Below, one piece after another: positions 29,187-35,930 of a DNA stretch of 35,930 nt. This stretch comes from Pseudomonadota bacterium (GTDB taxonomy: Bacteria; Pseudomonadota; Gammaproteobacteria; Burkholderiales; Rhodocyclaceae): positions 1 to 35,930 of the forward strand of contig CAUJIV010000081.1 of assembly GCA_963205435.1 (NCBI GenBank), in the 5' to 3' direction. The notes under the pieces are model-generated. The model searched no databases. It saw only the letters and a list, made by a program, of their open reading frames with translations, and was not told the DNA's origin. The first letter of the stretch is position 1; each line of letters starts with the position of its first letter. The translations under genes and the position numbers were made by a program.

Positions 29187-30074
29187 ATGCCGGATTATAG
29201 GGCTCCGATCCGTGATCTCGCCGCGCTCGCCGGCCGGCCGCTGTTCGAACCGGTGGCAGGCTGGCTGCGGCATTTCGGCGGCAGCGCGCCGCCCGACCTG
29301 GCCGCGCTCAACGCGGCGCTGGCGTCGCTGCCGGCGCCGCCGCGGGCGGCCAGCGGCATGCCGCTACGCTTCGTCGCGCCGGCGGCCGCAGGGGATGGCG
29401 AGGAAGGCGGCTATGAGGAACGGATCTTCGCCCGCGGCGAGGTGGAGACGCGGCCGGGCAACTGGCACGACTTCTGCCATGCGCTGGCCTGGCTCGCCTA
29501 TCCGCGCGCCAAGCGCGCCCTCAACGGCCGCCACCATGCCGCGCTGCTGGCGCAGCGCGCGGCGGGCAGGGCGGAGCGCGGGGCGGCGCGCGACGCGGCG
29601 ACGCAGTTCGACGAGTGCGGCATGGCGGTGGTGTCGGCGGACCCGGCGCTGCTCGAACTCTTGCGCGGACACGCCTGGCGGGCGCTGTTCTGGCAGGAGC
29701 GCGAGCGGCTGGCGCGGCGCATGCGCTTCTTCGTCTTCGGCCACGCCAGCTGGGACGCGCTGCGCGCGCCGTTCTTCGGCCTGACGGCGAAGGCGCTCCT
29801 CATCGAGGTTGGCGAGCCCTGGCTGGCGCAGCCGTTCTCGTCGCAACTCGAGTCGGTCGACGCGCGGCTGGCCGGGATGTTTTCCGGCGACGCAGCGCCG
29901 GCGCGGCCGCGCGAGCTGCAGCCGCTGCCGCTGCTCGGCATACCCGGCGTGGTGGCGGAGAACGAGTCGGCGGCGTATTACGACGATGCGCGCCAATTCC
30001 GCCCGTCGCGCAGGAACAGGCCGAAGAAAAAAGGCCCCGCCGAAGCGGGGCCTGAAATGGAAGCGGAGGTTTGA
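29187..30074 (+). CDS. DUF3025-family protein
   Basis: A 295-residue cytosolic protein of a proteobacterial family of unknown function. Recognised by RPGNWHDFCHALAWLAYPRA followed by KRALNGRHHA and by QFDECGMAVVSADPALLELL. The ATG at 29187 is preferred because family members begin close to it; ATG 29166 would add seven residues. No good ribosome binding site helps. The family usually ends near a YDDARQFRP-like sequence. Here the frame runs on for about 20 codons through a perfect hairpin (30032-30053) and ends at a TGA six bases after a GGAGG. The extension is odd and may mean that the original stop was lost. Confidence 0.8.
   Translation: MPDYRAPIRDLAALAGRPLFEPVAGWLRHFGGSAPPDLAALNAALASLPAPPRAASGMPLRFVAPAAAGDGEEGGYEERIFARGEVETRPGNWHDFCHALAWLAYPRAKRALNGRHHAALLAQRAAGRAERGAARDAATQFDECGMAVVSADPALLELLRGHAWRALFWQERERLARRMRFFVFGHASWDALRAPFFGLTAKALLIEVGEPWLAQPFSSQLESVDARLAGMFSGDAAPARPRELQPLPLLGIPGVVAENESAAYYDDARQFRPSRRNRPKKKGPAEAGPEMEAEV
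29194..29199 (-). promoter_or_regulatory. -10 box of the Atg22-type MFS gene
   Basis: TATAAT on the minus strand, about 27 bases before the ATG at 29167. It lies inside the 5' end of the divergent DUF3025 gene. No matching -35 was found. Confidence 0.35.
30027..30053 (-). terminator. Minus-strand rho-independent terminator inside the end of the DUF3025 frame
   Basis: AGGCCCCGC, loop CGAA and GCGGGGCCT form a perfect nine-base-pair stem. Poly-A precedes it on the plus strand, so read on the minus strand the stem is followed by six T residues. In plus orientation there is no T run. No gene on the minus strand ends here. Confidence 0.6.
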
Positions 30075-30075
30075 G

Positions 30076-30168
30076 ATGGCTCCTGCCAAGAAAGCCTGTT
30101 TCCGTTCCGCCCCTATTTTCCGACGTGACCGCGGCCAGATCAAGCCGAAGCCGGAAGATATTTTGTAA
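30076..30168 (+). CDS. Candidate 30-residue small protein upstream of rnpB
   Basis: A short open frame encodes 30 residues, MAPAKKACFRSAPIFRRDRG then QIKPKPEDIL, basic in the first two thirds. GGAGG at 30065-30069 is six bases before the ATG, a stronger ribosome binding site than most in this window. The ATG is one base after the DUF3025 stop codon, so translation could be coupled. It has one cysteine and no hydrophobic segment. The region between it and rnpB carries the rnpB promoter. I do not recognise the protein; the support is the binding site, the position and ordinary codon choice. Confidence 0.45.
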   Translation: MAPAKKACFRSAPIFRRDRGQIKPKPEDIL

Positions 30169-30172
30169 CACC

Positions 30173-30203
30173 TTGAAAATCAAAGGGGTGAATGCGATAT
30201 ACT
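30173..30203 (+). promoter_or_regulatory. rnpB promoter
   Basis: TTGAAA (30173-30178) is followed by GATATACT (30196-30203). Reading the -10 as GATATA gives 17-base spacing, as TATACT gives 19. Either places the start close to 30208, the 5' end of helix P1. Confidence 0.65.
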
Positions 30204-30207
30204 GCCT

Positions 30208-30607
30208 GTGGAAGTCCGCCAGGCAGCCGCTGTGCGCGCTGCGCGCGCATGGAGGAAAGTCCGGGCCCCATAGAGCAGGATGCCGGCTAACGGCCGGGCG
30301 CAGCAAGTCGAAAGACCCAAGGCGACAGAAAGTGGCACAGAAAACACACCGCCGATGGTCCGGCCGGCGCGAGCCGGACGGGATCAGGCAAGGGTGAAAA
30401 GGCGGGGTAAGAGCCCACCGCAGACCGTGGCAACACGGCTGGCACGCAAAACCTCATCCGGGGCAAGGCCAAATAGGGAAGCCATGGCGCTGCTCGCGCC
30501 GCTTCCGGGTAGGCTGCTAGAGCGCCGCGGCAACGCGTCGCCCAGAGGAATGGCTGCCGGGCAGCTTCGGCTGCCGCACAGAACCCGGCTTATCGGCGGA
30601 CTTCCAC
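30208..30607 (+). ncRNA. rnpB: RNase P RNA (type A)
   Basis: The catalytic RNA that trims the 5' leader of tRNA precursors. The ends pair as helix P1 over 13 bases: GTGGAAGTCCGCC (30208-30220) with GGCGGACTTCCAC (30595-30607). Universal segments are present: GAGGAAAGTCCGGGC near 30252, AAGAGCCCACCGC near 30410, AGAGGAATGGCTGCC near 30545 and ACAGAACCCGGCTTATCGG near 30578. Length of about 400 bases is usual for proteobacteria. Its position just before mraZ is typical of betaproteobacteria. No clear terminator was seen after it. Confidence 0.97.
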
Positions 30608-30773
30608 TTCCCCTTCGCCGTCCTGTTCGTGGATGGCCTCTGCCATACCTCATATTTCACTTTCAGATCAATTTCCATCCCTATTGTTTTTCAAGGATTA
30701 AATTCCTATGGCCAATTCTTGGTCGAAGCCTTTAACTCATTGTTGCAAAAATGAAATTCGTGATTTTTTTCAC
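30608..30773. other. rnpB-mraZ intergenic region
   Basis: Low-GC DNA compared with its surroundings. I see no gene and no convincing terminator for rnpB; two T-rich runs occur near 30685 and 30765. Confidence 0.4.
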
Positions 30774-30830
30774 TTGACCCACTTTAGTTGTTCAATTAAA
30801 GTGGGGAAAAGTGGATAAAAGTGGGAGAAA
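30774..30830 (+). promoter_or_regulatory. mraZ/dcw promoter with MraZ-binding repeats
   Basis: TTGACC (30774-30779) and TAAAGT (30797-30802) are 17 bases apart. Three GTGG repeats at 30801, 30811 and 30821 are spaced exactly 10 bases; this matches the GTGGG direct repeats bound by MraZ in other bacteria and overlaps the -10 and start point, so autorepression is expected. CCCACTTTA (30778-30786) is an inverted copy of TAAAGTGGG (30797-30805), which adds a fourth GTGGG on the other strand overlapping the -35. Confidence 0.75.
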
Positions 30831-30859
30831 TCCTTTCCTACTAGGTCACGGAGGGGCGA

Positions 30860-31306
30860 ATGTATCAGGGGGCGGCGGCGCTGAATCTCGACGCGAAGGG
30901 GCGGCTCGCCGTGCCTTCGCGCCATCGAGAAAGCCTCGCCGCCGTCGCCAACGGCACGCTGGTGCTGACCGCCCATCCGCATCGCTGCCTGCTCATCTAC
31001 CCCCTGCCGGCCTGGGAGCCGATCCGCGACAGGGTGCTCCAGGCGCCGAGCCTCGAGCAGCAATCCGCCCTGCTGAAGCGCCTGCTGGTCGGCTTCGCCC
31101 GCGAGGAGGAGCTGGATGCGGCCGGCCGCGTGCTGATCGCGCCGGAGCTGCGCCAGTACGCCGGCCTGGAAAAGGAAGTGTGGCTGGTCGGCCAGGGCAA
31201 TCATTTCGAATTGTGGTCGGCCGCCGGCTGGATGCAGCAGCAGGAGGCGATCTTCGCCCTCGGCGACAAGCTGCTGCCGCCGGGGCTGGAAACGCTCGCC
31301 TTGTGA
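30860..31306 (+). CDS. mraZ: Transcriptional regulator MraZ
   Basis: MraZ, 148 residues, is the DNA-binding regulator at the head of the division and cell-wall cluster. It has two SpoVT/AbrB-like repeats, each with a DxxGR motif: [16 protein letters not shown] (about 9-24) and [18 protein letters not shown] (about 85-102). It forms ring-shaped oligomers that bind GTGGG direct repeats, which are present upstream. GGAGGGG precedes the ATG. Its stop codon overlaps the GTG start of rsmH by three bases. Confidence 0.97.
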   Translation: MYQGAAALNLDAKGRLAVPSRHRESLAAVANGTLVLTAHPHRCLLIYPLPAWEPIRDRVLQAPSLEQQSALLKRLLVGFAREEELDAAGRVLIAPELRQYAGLEKEVWLVGQGNHFELWSAAGWMQQQEAIFALGDKLLPPGLETLAL

Positions 31307-32268
31307 GCGAAGCGGAGGGCCACAGAAGCGTATTGCTGGAGGAAGCGGTCGACGCCCTGGCGGTGAAGCCGGGGGGGATCTATGTCGATGCGACCTTCGG
31401 CCGCGGCGGGCACAGCCGGCTGATCCTCGAGCGACTGGGGAAGGACGGCAGGCTGGTCGCGCTGGACCGGGACATGGCGGCGATCGCGGCGGGGGCGGCG
31501 ATCGCGGATGCCCGGCTGAAACTGATCCATGCCGCCTTCGGCGACTTGCGGCAGGTGCTGCGCGCCGAAGGCATCGGGCGGGTGGACGGCGTGCTGCTGG
31601 ACCTGGGCGTGTCCTCGCCGCAGCTGGACGAGGCGGCGCGCGGCTTCAGCTTCCGCCGCGACGGGCCGCTCGACATGCGCATGGACACGAGCCGCGGCCA
31701 GACGGCGGCGGAATGGCTGGCGCAGGCGAGCCAGCGCGAACTGGGGGAGGTGATCAGGAACTATGGCGAAGAACGGTTTGCTCATGCGATTGCAAAGGCG
31801 CTTGTTGCTGCTCGGTCAGGGGGGGCTGTCCAAACCACACGACAATTTGCCGAGATCGTGGCATCGGCCGTCCGCACGCGCGAGCAAGGCCAGCATCCGG
31901 CGACGCGCAGCTTTCAGGCTGTACGGATTCACGTCAATCAGGAGCTTGCGCAATTGGCGCTAGTCCTGCCGCAGGCGGTCGAGGCGCTGGCGCCGGGCGG
32001 CCGCCTGGCGGTGATCAGCTTCCATTCCCTCGAGGACCGCATGGTCAAGCGCTTCCTGCGCGACGAGTCGCGGCCGCCGCGGCTGCCGGCGCGGCTGCCG
32101 CTGCGCGAAGCCGAGCTGCCGCCGCCGCGCCTGCGCCTGGTCGGCGGGCCGGTTCGCGCGACGGAGGCGGAAGTCGCCGCCAATCCGCGCGCGCGCAGCG
32201 CGGTGCTGCGCGCGGCGGAGAGAACCGCCGCCCCCTTCCTCGGCAAGGGGGAGGAAAGGGAGGCCTGA
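31303..32268 (+). CDS. rsmH: 16S rRNA (cytosine1402-N4)-methyltransferase
   Basis: RsmH (MraW), 321 residues, methylates the base of C1402 in 16S rRNA, the same nucleotide modified by RsmI encoded at 25500. The SAM-binding motif is [12 protein letters not shown] (27-38); [26 protein letters not shown] and [15 protein letters not shown] are family signatures. It starts with GTG overlapping the mraZ stop codon. A stretch of about 200 bases (31762-31965) uses codons such as GCT, GTT, CTT, TCA, ACA, CGA, CTA and GTA that are rare in the rest of the gene, while the protein sequence stays conserved. Confidence 0.97.
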   Translation: MSEAEGHRSVLLEEAVDALAVKPGGIYVDATFGRGGHSRLILERLGKDGRLVALDRDMAAIAAGAAIADARLKLIHAAFGDLRQVLRAEGIGRVDGVLLDLGVSSPQLDEAARGFSFRRDGPLDMRMDTSRGQTAAEWLAQASQRELGEVIRNYGEERFAHAIAKALVAARSGGAVQTTRQFAEIVASAVRTREQGQHPATRSFQAVRIHVNQELAQLALVLPQAVEALAPGGRLAVISFHSLEDRMVKRFLRDESRPPRLPARLPLREAELPPPRLRLVGGPVRATEAEVAANPRARSAVLRAAERTAAPFLGKGEEREA

Positions 32269-32269
32269 G

Positions 32270-32536
32270 GTGCTGCGCCTCAACCTGCTCCTGCTCGCGA
32301 TCGTCCTGGCCAGCGCGCTGGGCGGGGTGGCCGCGCAGCACAAGGCGCGCAAGCTGTTCACCGAGCTGGAGCGCGAGCAGGAGCGCATGCGCAGCCTCGA
32401 GGTGGAGTGGGGCCAGCTGCAGCTCGAGCAGAGCACCTGGGCGACCCATGCGCGCATCGAGCAGATCGCCCGCGAGCGCCTGCGCATGAGACCGCCGGCG
32501 GCGGGACAGCTGCTGGCGGTGGAGGCGGCGCGATGA
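32270..32536 (+). CDS. ftsL: Cell division protein FtsL
   Basis: FtsL, 88 residues, is a single-pass divisome protein that links FtsB and FtsQ to the septal synthase. A short N-terminus and a membrane helix (about 4-22) are followed by a coiled coil (about 25-60, with LEREQERMRSLEVEW) and a conserved end (IEQIARERLRMRPPA). It starts with GTG one base after the rsmH stop codon and overlaps ftsI by four bases (ATGA). The cytoplasmic part is very short compared with E. coli FtsL, as is usual in betaproteobacteria. Confidence 0.93.
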   Translation: MLRLNLLLLAIVLASALGGVAAQHKARKLFTELEREQERMRSLEVEWGQLQLEQSTWATHARIEQIARERLRMRPPAAGQLLAVEAAR

Positions 32537-34260
32537 AGTTCGGCAACAATCCCCTGCTGTCGCAGCGCCTGCCGGCCTGGCGCGCGCGCTTCGTCGCGAC
32601 GCTGATCCTGTCGGCGTTCTGCCTGCTGGCGGCGCGCTCGCTGTGGCTGCAGGTGGTCAACAACGACTTCCTGCAGCAGAAGGGCGAGTCGCGCTATTCG
32701 CGCGTGATCGAGCTGTCGGCCACGCGCGGGCGCATCGCCGACCGCAGCGGCGACATGCTGGCGGTGTCGACGCCGGTGAAGTCGATCTGGGCGATTCCCG
32801 AGGACGCGCGCCTGTCGCCGGCGCAGGCGCGGGCGCTGGCGGCGCTGCTGCAGATGGACGTGCGCGAGCTGAACCGCCGCCTCGCCAGCGAGAAGGACTT
32901 CGTCTTCGTCAAGCGGCAGATTCCGCCCGACGTGGCCGAGAAGGTGGCGGCGCTCGAACTGCCCGGCATCCACCAGCAGCGCGAGTTCCGCCGCTACTAC
33001 CCATCCGGCGAGGTGACGGCGCACGTGCTCGGCTTCACCGGCGTCGACGACGCCGGGCAGGAAGGCATCGAGCTGGCCTTCGAGGCAGCGCTGGCCGGCC
33101 GCGCCGGCAGCCGCCGCGTCATCAAGGACCGCCTCGGCCGCATCGTCGAGGATGTCGACAGCGTGCGGCCGCCGCAGGACGGCAGGGACATCACGCTGGC
33201 GCTCGACGCCAAGGTGCAGTATCTCGCCTACACCCACCTGAAGCAGGCCGTCGCCGAGCACAAGGCGAAGGCCGGCGGCATCGTCGTGCTCGACGTGCGC
33301 AGCGGCGAGGTGCTGGCGCTGGCCAACCTGCCGGCGTTCAATCCGAACAACCGCGTCAGGCTGAACGGAGCGCAGCTGAGGAACCGCGCGCTGATCGACG
33401 TCTTCGAGCCGGGCTCGACGCTGAAGCCGTTCACCGCCGCGCTGGCGCTGGAGAAGGGGCGCTTCCGCTTCGACACGCCGATCCAGACGGCGCCGGGGCG
33501 GCTCACCATCGGCAGCGCGACCATCCACGACACGCACGCCTACGGCACGCTGACGCTGGCGCAGGTGATCCAGAAGTCGAGCAACGTCGGCGTCGCCAAG
33601 GTGGCGGCGACGCTGGCGCCCGAGGAGATGTGGCGCATGTACGACGAGCTCGGCTTCGGCCAGCCGCTCGGGCTCGGCTTCCCCGGCGAGGCGGCCGGGC
33701 GATTGCGACCGTTCAAGACCTGGCGGCCGATCGAGCAGGCCACCATGGCCTACGGCCACGGCATCTCGGTGACGCTGATGCAGCTGGCCCGCGCTTACCT
33801 GGCTTTTGCCCGCGACGGCGACGTGATTCCGTTGTCTCTGACCCGGCTGGAATCGCCGCCGGTCGCGGGCAAATCCATCTTTTCGGCGCAGACGGCGCGC
33901 GAGGTGCGCGCCATGCTGGAGATGGCGGTGCAGCCCGGCGGCACGGCGCCGCAGGCGCGCATTGCCGGCTACCGCGTCGCCGGCAAGACCGGCACGGCGC
34001 GCAAGCTGGAAGCCGGCCAGTACACCGACCGCTACGTCGCCGCCTTCGTCGGCTTCGCCCCGGCGTCGGATCCGCGCCTGATCGTGGCGGTGATGATCGA
34101 CGAGCCCGCGGCCGGCAAGTACTACGGCGGCGAAGTGGCGGCACCGGTGTTCGCCCGGGTGATGGCCGGCAGCCTGCGCACGCTCGGCGTGGCGCCGGAC
34201 GCGCCGCTGGCGCCGGTGCAGGTGGCCCACGACGCGGCGGCGGTGCCGGACAGCCTGTGA
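32533..34260 (+). CDS. ftsI: Septal peptidoglycan transpeptidase FtsI (PBP3)
   Basis: FtsI, 575 residues, cross-links septal peptidoglycan. A short cytoplasmic tail and membrane anchor (about 18-38) precede the dimerisation domain (SATRGRIADRSGDMLAVS) and the transpeptidase domain. Catalytic motifs are STLK (nucleophile Ser295, Lys298), SSN (349-351) and KTGT (485-488). It is the target of beta-lactams such as aztreonam. Overlap with ftsL by four bases and with murE by four bases indicates tight coupling. Confidence 0.98.
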   Translation: MKFGNNPLLSQRLPAWRARFVATLILSAFCLLAARSLWLQVVNNDFLQQKGESRYSRVIELSATRGRIADRSGDMLAVSTPVKSIWAIPEDARLSPAQARALAALLQMDVRELNRRLASEKDFVFVKRQIPPDVAEKVAALELPGIHQQREFRRYYPSGEVTAHVLGFTGVDDAGQEGIELAFEAALAGRAGSRRVIKDRLGRIVEDVDSVRPPQDGRDITLALDAKVQYLAYTHLKQAVAEHKAKAGGIVVLDVRSGEVLALANLPAFNPNNRVRLNGAQLRNRALIDVFEPGSTLKPFTAALALEKGRFRFDTPIQTAPGRLTIGSATIHDTHAYGTLTLAQVIQKSSNVGVAKVAATLAPEEMWRMYDELGFGQPLGLGFPGEAAGRLRPFKTWRPIEQATMAYGHGISVTLMQLARAYLAFARDGDVIPLSLTRLESPPVAGKSIFSAQTAREVRAMLEMAVQPGGTAPQARIAGYRVAGKTGTARKLEAGQYTDRYVAAFVGFAPASDPRLIVAVMIDEPAAGKYYGGEVAAPVFARVMAGSLRTLGVAPDAPLAPVQVAHDAAAVPDSL

Positions 34261-35762
34261 GCGTCGGAACGGGAGAAGCGCGGCGCGTGCTCGATGAACT
34301 GCGGAGACTGGGCGTGACGGCAAGCTCCCTCAGCGCCGATTCGCGCGCGCTGCGGCCGGGCGACATCTTCCTCGCCTGGCCGGGAGCGCGCAGCGACGGC
34401 CGCCGCTTCATCGCCGACGCCGTGGCGCGCGGCGCCGCGGCGGTGCTGCGCGAGCGCGGGACGGCGGACGGTGCGGAGGGCGCCGCCAAGGCGCCGGCGG
34501 CCGGCGTGCCGCAACTGGAAGTGGACGGACTGCAGGCGCTGTCGGGCTGGCTCGCCCACCTGGCGTACGGCCGGCCTTCGGAGCGGCTGTGGATGGTCGG
34601 CGTGACCGGCACCAACGGCAAGACTTCGGTGAGCCAGTGGATCGCCCGCGCCTTCGAGCGGCTCGGCCGGCGCTGCGCGCTGATCGGCACGCTCGGCTGC
34701 GGATTTCCCGGCGCGCTGGAGGAGAGCCTCAACACGACGCCGGAGGCGATCGCGGTGCACCGACAGCTGGCGGCTTATCTGGCGCAGGGGGCGCAGGCGG
34801 CGGCGATGGAGGTGTCCTCGATCGGCCTCGACCAGGGGCGGGTGAACGGCGTGCATTTCGACGTCGCCGTGTTCACCAACCTGACGCGCGACCACCTCGA
34901 GTACCACGGCAGCATGGCAGCCTACGGCGCCGCCAAGGAGAGGCTGTTCCGCGCGGCGGGGCTGAGGGCGGCGGTGGTGAACCTCGACGACGCGCTCGGC
35001 CTGCGCATCGCGCGGGATCTCGCCGGCGGCAATGTCGCGACGAGCGGCTACAGCCTGCGCGGCGCGCCGGGCGCCAGCCTGCTGGCCGAGGGCCTGGCGG
35101 CGACGCCGCGCGGCCTGCGCTTCACCGCGGTGACGCCGCAGGGGCGCGCCGAGATCGCCTCGCCGCTGCTGGGCGAGTTCAACGCCGCCAACCTGCTCGC
35201 CGTGCTCGGCGCGCTGCTGGCTTCCGGCGTGGCGCTGGAGGAGGCCGCCGCCGCGCTGCGGCGGCTGGAACCGGCGCCGGGCCGCATGCAGGCGCTCGGC
35301 GGCGAGGGCGCGCCGCTGGCGGTGATCGACTACGCCCACACGCCGGACGCGCTGGCGCAGGCGCTGGCGGCGCTGCGCGGCACGGCCGCCGCGCGCGGCG
35401 GCCGCCTCGTCTGTGTCTTCGGCTGCGGCGGCAACCGCGACGCCGGCAAGCGGCCGCTGATGGGCGCGGCGGCGGCGCGTGGCGCCGACGCGGTGATCCT
35501 GACCAGCGACAACCCGCGCGACGAGGAACCGCGGGACATCCTCGCCGCCATCGCCGCCGGCGCGCCGGGCGCGCGCGTGATCGAAGACCGCGGCGAGGCG
35601 ATCCGCGCGGCGCTGGCGCAGGCCGGCGCGCGCGACGTGGTGCTGATCGCCGGCAAGGGCCACGAGTCCTACCAGGAAATCGCCGGCCGCCGCCTGCCCT
35701 TCTCGGACGCCGAGTGCGCCGCCGCGGCCTTGGCTCAACGAACCAGGGAAGCCGAGTCGTGA
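34257..35762 (+). CDS. murE: UDP-MurNAc-L-Ala-D-Glu: meso-diaminopimelate ligase
   Basis: MurE, 501 residues, adds the third residue of the peptidoglycan stem peptide. It has the ATP loop GTNGKT (118-123), the substrate segment NTTPEA, ME(V)SSIGLDQGRV, NLTRDHLEYHGSM with the carboxylated-lysine region after it, and DNPR (418-421), which marks meso-diaminopimelate rather than lysine specificity. It starts with GTG overlapping the ftsI stop codon. The final six codons and stop lie inside a 108-base tandem duplication that continues to the window edge. murF is expected next but lies beyond 35930. Confidence 0.97.
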   Translation: MSVGTGEARRVLDELRRLGVTASSLSADSRALRPGDIFLAWPGARSDGRRFIADAVARGAAAVLRERGTADGAEGAAKAPAAGVPQLEVDGLQALSGWLAHLAYGRPSERLWMVGVTGTNGKTSVSQWIARAFERLGRRCALIGTLGCGFPGALEESLNTTPEAIAVHRQLAAYLAQGAQAAAMEVSSIGLDQGRVNGVHFDVAVFTNLTRDHLEYHGSMAAYGAAKERLFRAAGLRAAVVNLDDALGLRIARDLAGGNVATSGYSLRGAPGASLLAEGLAATPRGLRFTAVTPQGRAEIASPLLGEFNAANLLAVLGALLASGVALEEAAAALRRLEPAPGRMQALGGEGAPLAVIDYAHTPDALAQALAALRGTAAARGGRLVCVFGCGGNRDAGKRPLMGAAAARGADAVILTSDNPRDEEPRDILAAIAAGAPGARVIEDRGEAIRAALAQAGARDVVLIAGKGHESYQEIAGRRLPFSDAECAAAALAQRTREAES

Positions 35763-35930
35763 GCGGCCGTTTGCCCCTCTCCCCCAACCCCTCTCCCCGG
35801 AGGGGCGAGGGGAGCGTTTTGCTCGCCTGCGGCGCCAGGCTCGGACCGAACCAGGGAAGCCGAGTCGTGAGCGGCCGTTTGCCCCTCTCCCCCAACCCCT
35901 CTCCCCGGAGGGGCGAGGGGAGCGTTTTGC
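35739..35930. repeat. 108-bp tandem duplication at the murE 3' end
   Basis: The sequence from CGAACCAGGGAAGCC at 35739 recurs at 35847 with period 108 and runs off the window end. Each copy contains the last codons and stop of murE, then a C-rich hairpin element (CCCCTCTCCCCGGAGGGG) followed by GAGGGGAGCGTTTTGC. The hairpin with a short T run could slow or end transcription. Confidence 0.9.

Noticed and set aside
30071-30735. Open frames across rnpB
   Set aside because: The region is RNase P RNA with a paired P1 helix and all conserved segments; the frames have no start signals.
35762-35930. Open frame on the minus strand through the murE tail duplication
   Set aside because: It only translates the C-rich hairpin repeat and antisense murE.

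Overview
The window is GC-rich chromosomal DNA of a betaproteobacterium. Evidence: the order rnpB, mraZ, rsmH, ftsL, ftsI, murE; the yraN, diaA, dolP neighbourhood beside rsmI; uvrA divergent from an MFS gene followed by ssb; and an EpsA/EpsB plus PEP-CTERM exopolysaccharide locus, typical of Rhodocyclales and Nitrosomonadales relatives. A rhodocyclalean is my best guess. No phage, plasmid, CRISPR, transposase or tRNA was seen.

Layout. 1-572: REP/REPIN cluster. 573-4311: epsA (LuxR-type regulator, minus strand), then epsB (undecaprenyl-phosphate sugar transferase), a VanZ-like gene and a lytic transglycosylase in one overlapping operon. 4312-5680: heptanucleotide array and a large REPIN cluster. 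6064-8263: three PEP-CTERM proteins in tandem, two of them paralogs carrying a Cys/Gln pair like that of thioester domains. 8520-11470: a cellulose-synthase-like GT2 with a PilZ domain, and a BcsS-like beta-barrel protein. 11471-11890: small repeats. 11892-12695: a fourth PEP-CTERM protein (minus strand). 13026-18637: arylesterase and uvrA (minus), yajR-like MFS and ssb (plus). 18716-21954: kup overlapping a membrane-anchored TAXI-type binding protein. 21955-22950: second heptad array and REP cluster. 22951-25437: rfaE2, dolP, diaA, a secreted HIRAN protein and yraN (minus). 25500-27852: rsmI, pyrC, lipoprotein. 27818-29167: Atg22-type MFS (minus). 29187-30168: DUF3025 gene and a 30-residue candidate ORF. 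30208-30607: RNase P RNA. 30860-35762: start of the division and cell-wall cluster. 35739-35930: a 108-bp tandem duplication.

How it fits together. The first 12.7 kb looks like an extracellular-matrix locus. EpsA is the likely regulator, EpsB loads the first sugar on undecaprenyl phosphate, the PilZ-bearing GT2 would make a beta-glucan under cyclic-di-GMP control, and the PEP-CTERM proteins are exported and anchored or released by an exosortase encoded elsewhere. The rest is housekeeping: DNA repair, outer-membrane maintenance, pyrimidine synthesis, RNA processing and septal peptidoglycan synthesis.

Most notable: (1) a GGACTATTG element that overlaps the predicted -35 box of three PEP-CTERM promoters and occurs a fourth time inside a perfect hairpin; (2) REPIN-like repeats whose hairpin stems differ by paired, compensatory changes; (3) heptanucleotide arrays embedded in the same repeat landscape; (4) Cys/Gln thioester-like signatures in two PEP-CTERM paralogs. 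No wholly new multi-gene system can be proven from this sequence alone.
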